Below are positions 41,788 through 50,412 of a DNA stretch of 64,000 nucleotides, in pieces (within the stretch, counting starts at the first letter, position 1; each line of letters starts with the position of its first letter). The stretch covers positions 19,699 through 83,698 of the forward strand of contig CAZGZR010000001.1 of the NCBI GenBank assembly GCA_964529745.1. Reading direction: 5' to 3'. The DNA comes from RBG-16-57-9 sp964529745. GTDB taxonomy: Archaea > Thermoproteota > Bathyarchaeia > TCS64. A program made the position numbers and the translations under genes. The notes under the pieces are model-generated. The model did no database searches, was not told the DNA's origin, and saw only the letters and a program-made list of their open reading frames with translations.

Positions 41788-41799
41788 AACTTTATATTC
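41788..41799. promoter_or_regulatory. Shared TATA element between divergent small genes
   Basis: ACTTTATATTCA reads as CTTTATATTC toward the plus-strand ATG at 41820 and as GAATATAAAG toward the minus-strand ATG at 41758, both at near-leaderless distances. One element could serve both directions. Confidence 0.45.
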
Positions 41800-41819
41800 A
41801 ATCCCGTGCATGGTCTCCC

Positions 41820-42038
41820 ATGTCGAGCGACGAGTTAAAGGAGATTCTCGAGGACAGCATCCACCTCGCAGCCACGGTCGTGAACGAACACTTCGGCAGC
41901 ATGGAAGACATCAGAGAAGAGAACCAAGACAGGGAGGAGGTCGAGTACGTGAAGGAGATGAAGATCAGGACCTACGATACCCTGCTCCAGGAACTCATCA
42001 AATGGAACCTAAACAACGAAACACTGTTAAACGAGTAG
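41820..42038 (+). CDS. Small helical protein, 72 aa
   Basis: ATG 41820 lies about 22-30 bp after CTTTATATTC. The protein (SSDELKEILEDSIHLAATV, REEVEYVKEMKIRTYDTLLQ) is acidic and helical, perhaps a three-helix bundle. The frame is open to 41691 but the promoter falls within that part. No family is recognised. Confidence 0.6.
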   Translation: MSSDELKEILEDSIHLAATVVNEHFGSMEDIREENQDREEVEYVKEMKIRTYDTLLQELIKWNLNNETLLNE

Positions 42039-42129
42039 CAGTCCACACCCCTCTTTTTTTCTTCGGCTCACCAAGCACTCATTTTTATCTCACGCCGTTT
42101 TCATGAGTACCGCGTAAAAGGGATACGGT

Positions 42130-42591
42130 ATGAGCGAGAAAAAGAGGCTTCTCATAGTATGCTCCAAGGGAACGCTCGACATGGCCTTCCCGCCCTTCAT
42201 GATGGCGACCACTGCGGCCTCGATGGGCTGGGACGTTCACCTATACTTCACCTTCTGGGGTATGGACATTATAACGAACAGCAAGGCGTTGAAGATGTCA
42301 CCGGTGGGGAACCCGTCACTGGGCATACCCAACATCGTCGGCATCATCCCCGGCATGACGGCCGTCGCGACCTGGATGATGAAGAGGAAGATGCGTGAAA
42401 GCCACATGCCTACGCTGGAGTCCCTCATAGACATGGCGAAACAAGCCGGCGTCAAGTTCCACGCCTGTTCACCGACCATGAAGCTGGCCGGCATCACGAA
42501 AGAGGACCTCATCCCACAGTGTGACGACATCATCGGCGCGGCCACGTTCCTGGACCTGGCGGGAGACGACGCGGTGACCCTCTTCATCTAG
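42130..42591 (+). CDS. DsrE/DsrF-like (DrsE_2) family protein
   Basis: This 153 aa protein starts LLIVCSKGTLDMAFPPFMMA, followed by MGWDVHLYFTFWGMDII, which is the DsrE-like fold of COG2044. The conserved cysteine near the end (KFHACSPTMKLAG) matches sulfur-carrier members. It may handle persulfide sulfur. It converges on the MoeB-like operon, also linked to sulfur transfer. Confidence 0.82.
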   Translation: MSEKKRLLIVCSKGTLDMAFPPFMMATTAASMGWDVHLYFTFWGMDIITNSKALKMSPVGNPSLGIPNIVGIIPGMTAVATWMMKRKMRESHMPTLESLIDMAKQAGVKFHACSPTMKLAGITKEDLIPQCDDIIGAATFLDLAGDDAVTLFI

Positions 42592-42634
42592 CCACTGAGC
42601 CCAAATCAGCGGGTGTACCGAGGAAAGCACATGC

Positions 42635-43792
42635 TCAATACTTGGGGAAAGACCCATCCACCGACTCGGACCAGCCGTGGATACCCCCCTCGAGGCTCCT
42701 CAGCTTCCTGAACCCGGCGTCCTGAAGCACCCTCAACGCTCTGCAGCTTCGCACCCCGGTCCTGCAGTAAAGAACTATGTCATCACCTTTGTCCAGCTCA
42801 CCCAGCCTAGCCGGCAGCTCAGGCTCCGGTATGAGCCGGGCGCCGGGGAGGCGGCAGATCTCCCACTCGAAAGGGTCTCTGACGTCGATCAGGACGAGGT
42901 TCGGGTTATCGCTGATCTCGGCCGACAGCTCGTTCGGCGAGACCACCCACTCATCGCCGAGCGCCCCGACACGGCTCCCGGAGACACCACAAAACCGCTC
43001 GTAGTCAACCAGCTCATCGATGGAAGGGTCCTCCCCGCAGATGGGGCACCCGGGATCCCTCATGACCTCCACCTCCTTGACACGCATGGTTAACGCGTTG
43101 TAGAGAAGCAGGCGCCCTATGAGGGGCTCCCCGACCCCCAGTATCAGCTTGATGGCCTCCGTCGCCTGGATGACGCCCATCACCCCCGGCAAAACCCCAA
43201 GCACCCCGGCTTCGGCGCAGCTCGGGACCGTCCCCGGCGGCGGGGGCTCCGGGTAGAGACACCTGTAGCATGGGCCTTTCTCCGCGTAGAAAACGGATGC
43301 CTGCCCTTCGAACCGGAAGACGCTGGCGTACACGTTCGGTTTCCCGAGAAGCACACACACGTCGTTGACGAGGTACCTCGCAGGGAAGTTATCCGTCCCA
43401 TCGGCCACGACGTCGTAGTCCTTGCATATCTGCGCCGCGTTGGCCGAGCTGAACGCCTCCTCATGTCTAACGACTTCGATCTCGGGGTTGAGAGCCCTCA
43501 GCCTGGCTGCCGCCGCTTCGAGCTTGGGCTCCCCCACATCGTCTGAACAGTACAGGATCTGGCGTTGAAGGTTACTATAATCGACTACATCGAAATCGAC
43601 GAGCCCGATCCTGCCGACGCCGGCCGCGGCCAAGTACATTGATAGGGGAGAACCCAGGCCCCCAGCTCCTACGCATAACACGCTGGCCTCCTTGAGCCTC
43701 CTCTGCCCGTCCACCCCCACCCCTGGGAGCAGAAGATGACGGCTATACCTCCTTATCTCCTGGTTCGAAAACGCGGCTGTGAAAACGGTCAG
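42635..43792 (-). CDS. MoeB/UbaA-type E1 enzyme fused to rhodanese domain
   Basis: The protein adenylates the C-terminus of a ubiquitin-like carrier and carries a rhodanese domain to supply sulfur. ATP site VLCVGAGGLGSPLSMYLA, zinc cysteines CYRCLYP and CPICGE, and rhodanese loop YCRTGVRSC are visible. The first ATG/GTG-type start (43720) would remove the conserved first helix EIRRYSRHLLLPG. Read in frame, this helix extends to a CTG at 43792 that overlaps the moaD stop as CTGA, giving 385 aa. I therefore use the CTG start, with caution. It follows moaD and thrC in one operon. Confidence 0.85.
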   Translation of the reverse strand: MTVFTAAFSNQEIRRYSRHLLLPGVGVDGQRRLKEASVLCVGAGGLGSPLSMYLAAAGVGRIGLVDFDVVDYSNLQRQILYCSDDVGEPKLEAAAARLRALNPEIEVVRHEEAFSSANAAQICKDYDVVADGTDNFPARYLVNDVCVLLGKPNVYASVFRFEGQASVFYAEKGPCYRCLYPEPPPPGTVPSCAEAGVLGVLPGVMGVIQATEAIKLILGVGEPLIGRLLLYNALTMRVKEVEVMRDPGCPICGEDPSIDELVDYERFCGVSGSRVGALGDEWVVSPNELSAEISDNPNLVLIDVRDPFEWEICRLPGARLIPEPELPARLGELDKGDDIVLYCRTGVRSCRALRVLQDAGFRKLRSLEGGIHGWSESVDGSFPKY

Positions 43793-44067
43793 CCTCCGCT
43801 CACCGCCGGAATCAAAGAGACCTCGTCGTTAGAATAGAGCTCGGTGGACAGCTTCTTCAGGAAACGAAAGTCCCTTCCATTCACGTAGACGTTTATGAAG
43901 CGCCTCGGGTTTCCGTCCTGGTCGTAGAGTTTCTCGCGGAAGCCTTCCCCGTATCGGGCTGAAAGCGCCTCAAGGGCCCCGGAGACGGTGGCCGCCTCCA
44001 CGGAGGTGGCCGCAGCGCCCGCGACGGATGCCAGGCTCCCGTACAGTAGAACGGTTACAGACGCCAT
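43789..44067 (-). CDS. MoaD/ThiS-like ubiquitin-like sulfur carrier (SAMP)
   Basis: The 92 aa beta-grasp protein ends in SLIPAVSGG, with the C-terminal Gly-Gly that is adenylated and thiocarboxylated by its E1. The body has SVTVLLYGSLASVAG and NVYVNGRDFRFL. It may act as sulfur donor or protein modifier. It overlaps thrC by 13 bases and the E1 gene by about four, so all three are translated together. Confidence 0.88.
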   Translation of the reverse strand: MASVTVLLYGSLASVAGAAATSVEAATVSGALEALSARYGEGFREKLYDQDGNPRRFINVYVNGRDFRFLKKLSTELYSNDEVSLIPAVSGG

Positions 44068-45356
44068 CGCTCGGCCTCCAGGCTCGTTTCCCCTCTCTGG
44101 GCTCCGGTTGAAGAGTATGGGGGTGTCTCCACGTCCGCGTCTGCCTTGTTAAGTAACTCCATCAACGCGTTCAACGTTGGCTCGATGAGGGCTGGCTTGT
44201 TTAGAGACCGCTGGATGGTGTCCGCCGCCTTGAACCCGTTCCCGGTGACGGCACAGACCACCTTCTCGTCCGCCTCGAAGTAGCCCTCCTCGGCGAGCCT
44301 CTTCAGGACCGCTATCGTCACGCCTCCCGCGGGCTCGGTGAAGACGCCCTCCTTCTCCGCGACGAGCTTGATGGCCTCGAGTATCTCCTCGTCGGAGACG
44401 GCCTCCACCGTGCCGCCGGTGGCCCTGGCGTTCCTCAGCACGTAGTACCCGTCACCGGGATCGCCTATCGCCAGGCTCTTGGCCAAGGTGTGTGGGTGCT
44501 CGATGGGCCTTACGTCGTCGAGCCCGGCTTTAAACGCGTCAGCGATGGGTGCACAGCCCTCTGCCTGGGCGCCGATGAGCCTGGTGGGTTTGTCCTCAAT
44601 GAGACCCACCTTCTTGAACTGCTCTAGTCCCCTATGGACGGCGCAGAAAAGCGCCCCGCTTCCCAAGGGTATGATGAAGCTGTCCGGCGCCTCCCAGCCC
44701 AGCTGTTCGCACACCTCGAAGGCGAGGGTCTTGGAGCCCTCCACGTAGTAGCTTCTTAGGTTGATGTTAGCGAAGGCCCAGCCGTAGTGTTCAGCCGCCT
44801 GCGCCGCCAGCCTGTTGGCCTGGTCATAGGTGCCGTTCACGGCGATGATGCGGGCACCGTAGACCGAGGCCTGAAGAACCTTGTTTAACTCGGTGTCGGA
44901 TGGGACGAAGATGTAGCAAGGCAGCTCCGCCTTAGCCGCGTGAGCCGCAACGCTCGCCGCCAGGTTGCCTGTCGAGGGGCATCCCACCGCCACCGCCCCG
45001 AGCTCTCTCGCCTTCGAGACGGCCACCGACGCGGGTCTATCCTTGAACGAGTTGGTGGGGTTAACCGTGTCGTCCTTGATGTAGAGGTTGTTCAAGCCCA
45101 GCTGCTTCCCGAGGTTAGCGGCCTTATGCAGTGTTGATAGACCCGTTCCCAGGTCTACTGCCGACTCGTAGCTGTTCAGGGGCAGAAGCTCCCTGTACCT
45201 CCAAATGTTTCTAGGTCGCCGTGATATCTCCTCCCTCGTCACCCTGATTCCATCTAGGTCGTATGATACCTCGAGGGGGGCGAAGCAGTTATCACAGGCG
45301 TGTATGAGTTTCTGGGGGAAAGTTGCGCCGCATTCACGGCACACAAGCCCTTTCAC
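44055..45356 (-). CDS. thrC: Threonine synthase family PLP enzyme
   Basis: This 433 aa enzyme has an N-terminal zinc-ribbon-like CRECGATFPQ...CDNC, then the fold-type II PLP enzyme with NPTNSFKDRPAS (PLP lysine), GCPSTGNLAASVA and a late VCAVTGNGFK. By family it makes threonine from O-phosphohomoserine. Its fusion by overlap to a thiocarboxylate carrier and its E1 raises the possibility that sulfur is added to the same intermediate to give homocysteine or cysteine. The start is GTG 45356. Confidence 0.88.
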   Translation of the reverse strand: MKGLVCRECGATFPQKLIHACDNCFAPLEVSYDLDGIRVTREEISRRPRNIWRYRELLPLNSYESAVDLGTGLSTLHKAANLGKQLGLNNLYIKDDTVNPTNSFKDRPASVAVSKARELGAVAVGCPSTGNLAASVAAHAAKAELPCYIFVPSDTELNKVLQASVYGARIIAVNGTYDQANRLAAQAAEHYGWAFANINLRSYYVEGSKTLAFEVCEQLGWEAPDSFIIPLGSGALFCAVHRGLEQFKKVGLIEDKPTRLIGAQAEGCAPIADAFKAGLDDVRPIEHPHTLAKSLAIGDPGDGYYVLRNARATGGTVEAVSDEEILEAIKLVAEKEGVFTEPAGGVTIAVLKRLAEEGYFEADEKVVCAVTGNGFKAADTIQRSLNKPALIEPTLNALMELLNKADADVETPPYSSTGAQRGETSLEAERWRL

Positions 45357-45511
45357 ATATCGATTGAGTTATTTACGCCTCCTGTGTACCCACACAATCC
45401 ATCATTACTATATTAATATCTTATTGTCAATTCAATTAGCCTAGGAATAAACCGGGCTGCCTACTAAGCCGTATCCGTTTGGCGTGGACACACCTCCCTG
45501 CTCGAACGGCT

Positions 45512-46678
45512 TCAACCCCACAGGAGGAGGCGTAGCCCACCGATGGTGGCGACGTACCAGTAATTAACCATCTTCTTCAGCAGCCTCGCTAGTAAGCCCC
45601 TGAACTTGAAGCCAAAGAGGACACCTACGGCGTCGGACCTGCCCAGGGTCACTATCTCCCCAACCCTCTCGAACCGGTACTCCTCCATGCGGCTCCCTCT
45701 CACCTGGGCCAGTATGTTGTGCGCCACCACACCTCCCTGAGCCATGGCGATGTGCGCGGTGGGGGGCTGAGGCTGGCCCTCCGAGTCCACGGCACACGCA
45801 GAGTCGCCGGCTACGAACACTCTCTCGTGACCCACGGCGCGGCAGAACTTGTCCACCGCTATCCTGCGGCCGTTGACCTCGAAGCCCAGGCCACAGGCGG
45901 GATCATGCTCCACGCCGCCCGTCCAGATGAAAAGATCTTTTTTTAAGACTAGGCCGCTCCTCGTCTCCAACCGGTCCTCCCCAACACGCGTCACGGGATC
46001 GTTGAAGACGAACTCCGCGCCTCTACCCTCCAGGTTCCTCTGAGCCTCCAAGCTGAGGCTCTTTTCCCACCCTGGGAGAATGGAGGGAAAAGCCTCAACC
46101 ACAGTCAACAGCTTCTCCGGGGGAGCGAGGCCGTTCTCCTCGTATAGACGGGGGAGCCAGTCGAGAAGCTCGCCAGCCAGCTCGACGCCGCTGAACCCCC
46201 CGCCCCCGATTACTATCTTGACCGAGTCTCCAGTCTCCCTCGTCTCCGTGAACAGCTGAAGTATCCTAGACCTGATCTCCAGAGCCTGTTCGTAGCTCCC
46301 CAGGGTGAGGCTGTGCCCCCGTATCCCCTCGATTCCAAAGTAGGCTGGGTGGCTCCCGAGGCAGACGGCGAGCAGGTCATAACCCATCTCCCCCTCGTCT
46401 GTGATCACCAGGCCCCTATCCGGGTCTACGGACTCCACCTTCACCCTCCTGAACTCGGTCTCATCCATATCGACTATTTTCTCGAGGGGGACGATTATAT
46501 CCTCTTCCTGGAACTCGGCGTTGCAGACCTCATGTATCCGGTAGAGGTACTGATGGTAATCGTTCTCGTCTACTAGGACCAGCCTCCATGCATCGGGCAG
46601 CCTCCTCTGCAGCTCTTTGACGATCTTTATCCCAGCGACACCTGCTCCGAGAACCACGACGCTTTTCGGCGACTCCAT
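45512..46678 (-). CDS. ndh: Type II NADH dehydrogenase (NDH-2) family protein
   Basis: From ATG 46678 the protein is 388 aa with two Rossmann sites, SVVVLGAGVAGIKIVKELQ (FAD) and VKIVIGGGGFSGVELAGELL (NAD), the substrate-quinone region AHIAMAQGGVVAHNI, and a membrane-facing C-terminus LLKKMVNYWYVATIGGLRLL. It would transfer electrons from NADH to quinone. Sulfide:quinone reductase is a less likely alternative, since no redox-active Cys pair is seen. The frame is open to 46813, but the extra residues do not fit the family. Confidence 0.85.
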   Translation of the reverse strand: MESPKSVVVLGAGVAGIKIVKELQRRLPDAWRLVLVDENDYHQYLYRIHEVCNAEFQEEDIIVPLEKIVDMDETEFRRVKVESVDPDRGLVITDEGEMGYDLLAVCLGSHPAYFGIEGIRGHSLTLGSYEQALEIRSRILQLFTETRETGDSVKIVIGGGGFSGVELAGELLDWLPRLYEENGLAPPEKLLTVVEAFPSILPGWEKSLSLEAQRNLEGRGAEFVFNDPVTRVGEDRLETRSGLVLKKDLFIWTGGVEHDPACGLGFEVNGRRIAVDKFCRAVGHERVFVAGDSACAVDSEGQPQPPTAHIAMAQGGVVAHNILAQVRGSRMEEYRFERVGEIVTLGRSDAVGVLFGFKFRGLLARLLKKMVNYWYVATIGGLRLLLWG

Positions 46679-46866
46679 ACACACATACTCCATCAGAGAA
46701 TCAATGGCTACCCGCATAGTGAGGGACGTAATTACACCCATCAGTAAAACCATACAATAAAAACCTACATACACGGCACACCAACGCTTCGACTCAATGC
46801 ATGCGGTCAACATATGTATGCCCGGTGCGCGGAGACTTTATCTCACCAATCCGTCAAGAATAATCC

Positions 46867-47751
46867 ATGAGGCCTGACCAAGACCTGCTCCAGGGAGCCA
46901 TCGATCTCCATCTCCACGCCGGGCCCAGCGTCTTCCCGCGTCTCATGGACGCCGTCGATACGGCGAATGCCGCGAGGGCCTCCGGAATGAGGGGGATCGT
47001 GATCAAACACCACCACACCCCATCCGTAGATCGGGGGTACCTCGTCCACAGGGCCGTGCCGGAGGTCGAGGTGTATGGCGGGGTCACGCTCAACTACGCC
47101 GCAGGCGGGCTGAACCCCTACGCCGTGGACGCCGCCCTCAGGCTCGGCGGAAGGATGGTCTGGATGCCGTCGGTTGATGCCCGTAACCACAAGACCCACT
47201 TCGGCGAGCTCGGGAAATACGGCTCACGGCTAGACTACGACAAGCCCGGCATATACAGCGATGCCCCGGGCATCACCATACTCGACGAAGGCGTCCTCAA
47301 ACCGGAGATCGGTCAGATACTGGACGTCGTGGCGGACCACGACGCGGCCGTAGCCACCTCCCACCTAGACCTGGAGGAGTCTAGGGCCCTGGTGGAGGAG
47401 GCCCGGAGGAGAGACATCAAGACCGTGGTGACCCACGTCAACTTCGTCACCGCCTCTCTGCCGCCGGAGGACCAGAGGTGGATGGCGGACAAGGGCGCGT
47501 ACTTGGAGCTATGTTACTCTTCCCTGTCGCCGGCATGGAGAAGCACGTCCATCGACGAGGTAGCCGAGACCGTGAGAAGCGTTGGCCCCGAGCACTACGT
47601 TCTAGCCAGCGACCTAGGCCAGATCCATAACCCCGCACCGCCGGAGGGCCTCCGCATCTACATCAGCCTGCTCCTGGAGCGTGGACTAGACCCCGAGGAA
47701 ATCAGGGTCATGGTCAAGGATAACCCAGAGAAAATTCTTGGTCTTGATTAG
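46867..47751 (+). CDS. DUF6282 family (PHP/amidohydrolase-like) protein
   Basis: The 294 aa TIM-barrel protein begins GAIDLHLHAGPSVFPRLMDA with the HxH metal pair, and has IVIKHHHTPSVD, ATSHLDLEE and VTHVNFVTA as further histidines, and ASDLGQIHNP. It is metal-dependent by motif; its substrate is not known. ATG 46867 lies about 27 bp after CTTTATCTC. It stands alone. Confidence 0.8.
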   Translation: MRPDQDLLQGAIDLHLHAGPSVFPRLMDAVDTANAARASGMRGIVIKHHHTPSVDRGYLVHRAVPEVEVYGGVTLNYAAGGLNPYAVDAALRLGGRMVWMPSVDARNHKTHFGELGKYGSRLDYDKPGIYSDAPGITILDEGVLKPEIGQILDVVADHDAAVATSHLDLEESRALVEEARRRDIKTVVTHVNFVTASLPPEDQRWMADKGAYLELCYSSLSPAWRSTSIDEVAETVRSVGPEHYVLASDLGQIHNPAPPEGLRIYISLLLERGLDPEEIRVMVKDNPEKILGLD

Positions 47752-47816
47752 CTCACGTAAACTCGTTGTTTGCTAAGCATCAGCTTCGAAGATTAGGGGG
47801 ATCGACTCGCCTCAGG

Positions 47817-48470
47817 CTAGATGACGAGCCGCGTCGCCTCGACGCCGTCACCATACACCATCCTCAGGTACCCTAATATGGTGGACAGATGCTCGTCAAC
47901 CATCTCATGGCTTATCCCCACCGGACACCACGCGAAGTAGAGGGGGTTCAATGTCTCCATACCGATGGACGTCTTCGCCGCCGGCCCGAAGAGGACGCTG
48001 GCCAACACCCCCTCATCGTCCCTGAGCACTACGTCGTTCTTCACGAGGACCTGCTTCTTGCCGTTGAGCTTGACGTATTCCTCGCCGTCGTCGGCGAGAT
48101 CATAGACAAGCTCCCCCTGGATTGCGTCCCTGTCGTGCCCAGAGGTAAGGATCCTGTCCTCCAGCTCGGCCATGAACATGCAGTCCACGTGGGTTGAAAC
48201 CTGGGGGAACGTCCTCCCCTTCTTGACGCTCTTGATCTGATACTCGATGGGGTAGGTCCTCCCCCACCTGTCGAAGTACCCTGCGTACGCCTGGATCACA
48301 GAGTCATCCTCGGGGTCCGGGTATTCATCCCTGATCCTACTCTCTAGCTGGCGTTTGGCCTGCTCTAGGCTCGAGTGCTTCTTCTTGTTCTGCTGGTTGG
48401 CTATGGTGATGCAACCAAAGACGGCTGTCGGGTACATCATTTTGAGTTCGGGTCTGACCTTGAAATCCAT
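47817..48470 (-). CDS. B3/B4 domain-containing protein (phenylalanyl-tRNA synthetase-like)
   Basis: This 217 aa protein looks like the stand-alone B3/B4 family (COG3382) that shares a fold with the tRNA-editing domain of PheRS beta: AVFGCITIANQQNKKKHSSL, FPQVSTHVDCMFMAELEDR, GELVYDLADDGEEYVKL and a C-terminal amphipathic part. It may edit mischarged tRNA or bind an amino acid. Identification rests on general layout. Confidence 0.65.
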   Translation of the reverse strand: MDFKVRPELKMMYPTAVFGCITIANQQNKKKHSSLEQAKRQLESRIRDEYPDPEDDSVIQAYAGYFDRWGRTYPIEYQIKSVKKGRTFPQVSTHVDCMFMAELEDRILTSGHDRDAIQGELVYDLADDGEEYVKLNGKKQVLVKNDVVLRDDEGVLASVLFGPAAKTSIGMETLNPLYFAWCPVGISHEMVDEHLSTILGYLRMVYGDGVEATRLVI

Positions 48471-48578
48471 TCCATGTAATATTATGGCTTTAACTAAGAA
48501 ATATCTATGGATGGCTGCCTCCCCCCGCGTCTAAATGGTTGAAAAGGCTCCTCGGAACTGTGACTTAGCGAGTCGAGC

Positions 48579-49097
48579 CTAGGGATACTCTATCTCCACG
48601 CCCACCTCGTTCCTCCGAAGGAACCCGGGCACATAGGGAGGGTTGTACTGCATCAGGAAGGGAGCGCCCCTGGCCTCGATGCCCTCCGCCTCCAGCCACC
48701 CTAAGAGCTTCTCCTTCTGTCTCCTGACGCTCTCCTTCCAAGCGAAGCCCCTGAACCTGACGGTGGCGACAACCCGTTCAGGCACCGTGTTGATGGTGAC
48801 CCTCTCGTCCGTGGGCTCGGGCACCGTCTCGGCGTCATACTCCGAGGGCACCATGAAGCTCATGGATCCGGTGTCGCTGAACACCGGGGAAGTCATGGCG
48901 ATCTCAGTGGATGTGATGACCGGGCTGGTCATTGCTATCTTGGACCTCGAACGGTTGGCTCCGGTGATATACTTGAATAGGACGCTGAACCGTGACGGAG
49001 CGTCCTCGACGGTGGCGACAAGCATAGCCGGGTACCTCCTGATCTCATACTCCCCATCGCCCCGTAACACGGTGTACTTCGCCGTCTCCACCATCAC
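48579..49097 (-). CDS. SOUL heme-binding family protein
   Basis: The 172 aa protein matches the SOUL/HBP family: YTVLRGDGEYEIRRYPAMLV, the repeated IAMTSPVITSTEIAMTSPV and MQYNPPYVPGFLRRNEVGVE are characteristic. It may bind heme or porphyrin. It overlaps msrA by four bases and is probably in the same oxidative-stress operon. Confidence 0.92.
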   Translation of the reverse strand: MMVETAKYTVLRGDGEYEIRRYPAMLVATVEDAPSRFSVLFKYITGANRSRSKIAMTSPVITSTEIAMTSPVFSDTGSMSFMVPSEYDAETVPEPTDERVTINTVPERVVATVRFRGFAWKESVRRQKEKLLGWLEAEGIEARGAPFLMQYNPPYVPGFLRRNEVGVEIEYP

Positions 49098-49624
49098 CTG
49101 ATCCTCTCCTTGAACTCCTTCCTAACCTTCCTAAGTTTTGGCTCGATGACGTACCGGCTGTAGCCCTGACGCCTGTTCCTCTCGTAGTATTTCCTGTGGT
49201 AATCCTCGGCCTCGTAGAAACCCGTGAAGGGCTCCACTTTGGTAACGACGGGTAATTTGAAGACGTTGCTCTCGTTCAACTCGGCTACGAACTCCTCGGC
49301 GATCCTTCTCTGAGCCTCGTCGTTGTAGAATATGACGGAACGGTACTGTGGGCCCACGTCGGCGCCCTGCCTGTCGAGCGAGGTCGGGTCGTGCATCGTG
49401 AAGAAGACCTCCAGTATCTCCCTGAAAGATATGATCTCGGGGCTGAAGGTGACCTGCACAACCTCGACGTGGCCCGTGGTGCCCGTAACCACCTGCCGAT
49501 ACGTCGGGTTCTCAACGTGTCCACCGGAGTAGCCGGGGACGACCTTGAGCACCCCCTCGATCTCCATGAAAACGGCCTCGGTACACCAGAAACAGCCGCC
49601 GCCAAGAGTAGCCACCTCCACCAT
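49094..49624 (-). CDS. msrA: Peptide methionine sulfoxide reductase MsrA
   Basis: This 176 aa protein has the catalytic GGGCFWCTEAVF, YSGGHVENPTYRQVVTGTTG and TKVEPFTGFYEAEDYHRKYY, all diagnostic of MsrA, which repairs methionine-S-sulfoxide. It is divergent from a peroxiredoxin with a palindrome in the shared promoter. Confidence 0.95.
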   Translation of the reverse strand: MVEVATLGGGCFWCTEAVFMEIEGVLKVVPGYSGGHVENPTYRQVVTGTTGHVEVVQVTFSPEIISFREILEVFFTMHDPTSLDRQGADVGPQYRSVIFYNDEAQRRIAEEFVAELNESNVFKLPVVTKVEPFTGFYEAEDYHRKYYERNRRQGYSRYVIEPKLRKVRKEFKERIR

Positions 49625-49649
49625 GGATAGCCCCGTAGAACCGCGTACT

Positions 49650-49667
49650 ATAATGGTTACCCATTAT
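49650..49667. promoter_or_regulatory. Palindrome between msrA and peroxiredoxin
   Basis: ATAATGG-TTAC-CCATTAT is a 7-bp perfect inverted repeat with a 4-base centre, located 26 bp before msrA. Its position in a divergent oxidative-stress promoter suggests an operator. The TATA box of the peroxiredoxin (CTTTAACTCC, 49700s) is separate. Confidence 0.5.
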
Positions 49668-49730
49668 CCGGTCACGTTTATCCAATCAGCCGAGACCAGC
49701 CTTTAACTCCAGCCGTTCATCACAAAACAT

Positions 49731-50192
49731 ATGCCAAAAGTTAAGGTCGGTGACGAGGCGCCGGAATTCACTCTACACGACCAGGACGGCAAACCAGTGT
49801 CGCTTAGCGACTACACAGGCAGAAGCAACGTGGTGCTGTTTTTCTACCCGAAGGACTTCTCTCCAGGCTGCACGAAACAGGTCTGCAGCTTCAGGGACAG
49901 CTACGAGGACTTCACGGACCTTGGTGCCGTAGTCATAGGGGTCAGCGGAGACAGCGTCGAATCCCATAAAGAGTTTCTGGACACATACCTGCTCCCGTTC
50001 ACCCTTCTTAGCGACCCACACGGCAATGTGCGGTCCCTCTACGGGGCGACTAAGGGCTTCGGGTTGCTCCCGGGGCGCTACACCTATGTAATCGACAAGA
50101 CGGGGTTGGTTAGGCACATCTTCACGAGCGAGACAAACATGCAGAAACACATAGACGAGGCGCTGCGGGTTTTAGAGGGAATCACGGATTAA
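49731..50192 (+). CDS. bcp: Peroxiredoxin, BCP/PrxQ type
   Basis: The 153 aa protein has the peroxidatic cysteine in FYPKDFSPGCTKQVCSF, with the resolving cysteine five residues later (CTKQVC), as in PrxQ. It reduces peroxides with a thioredoxin-type donor. ATG 49731 lies about 26 bp after CTTTAACTCC. Confidence 0.93.
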   Translation: MPKVKVGDEAPEFTLHDQDGKPVSLSDYTGRSNVVLFFYPKDFSPGCTKQVCSFRDSYEDFTDLGAVVIGVSGDSVESHKEFLDTYLLPFTLLSDPHGNVRSLYGATKGFGLLPGRYTYVIDKTGLVRHIFTSETNMQKHIDEALRVLEGITD

Positions 50193-50288
50193 ACGGTTTA
50201 CAAGCGTCATATATATGGGTCGTGGGCTACTTGGGTAGCACAGTCACGATCACATGTATCGTAGATACACATCACATAGAGAGAACTT

Positions 50289-50308
50289 TATTACCTAATC
50301 AGGTAATA
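50289..50308. promoter_or_regulatory. Palindrome at the left end of the array
   Basis: TATTACCT-AATC-AGGTAATA is a perfect 8-bp inverted repeat with a 4-base centre, 105 bp before the first M gene. It resembles an operator; it could also mark the boundary of the array. Confidence 0.45.
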
Positions 50309-50412
50309 GAGCAGAGGCAAGCCCCCCTTGATACTAAAAACTGGTTAGTACCGGGATTCGACAATCTCTAAAAAACCAAGATGAAACCCCTGAAGTAGAG
50401 GGGGGTTACAAG

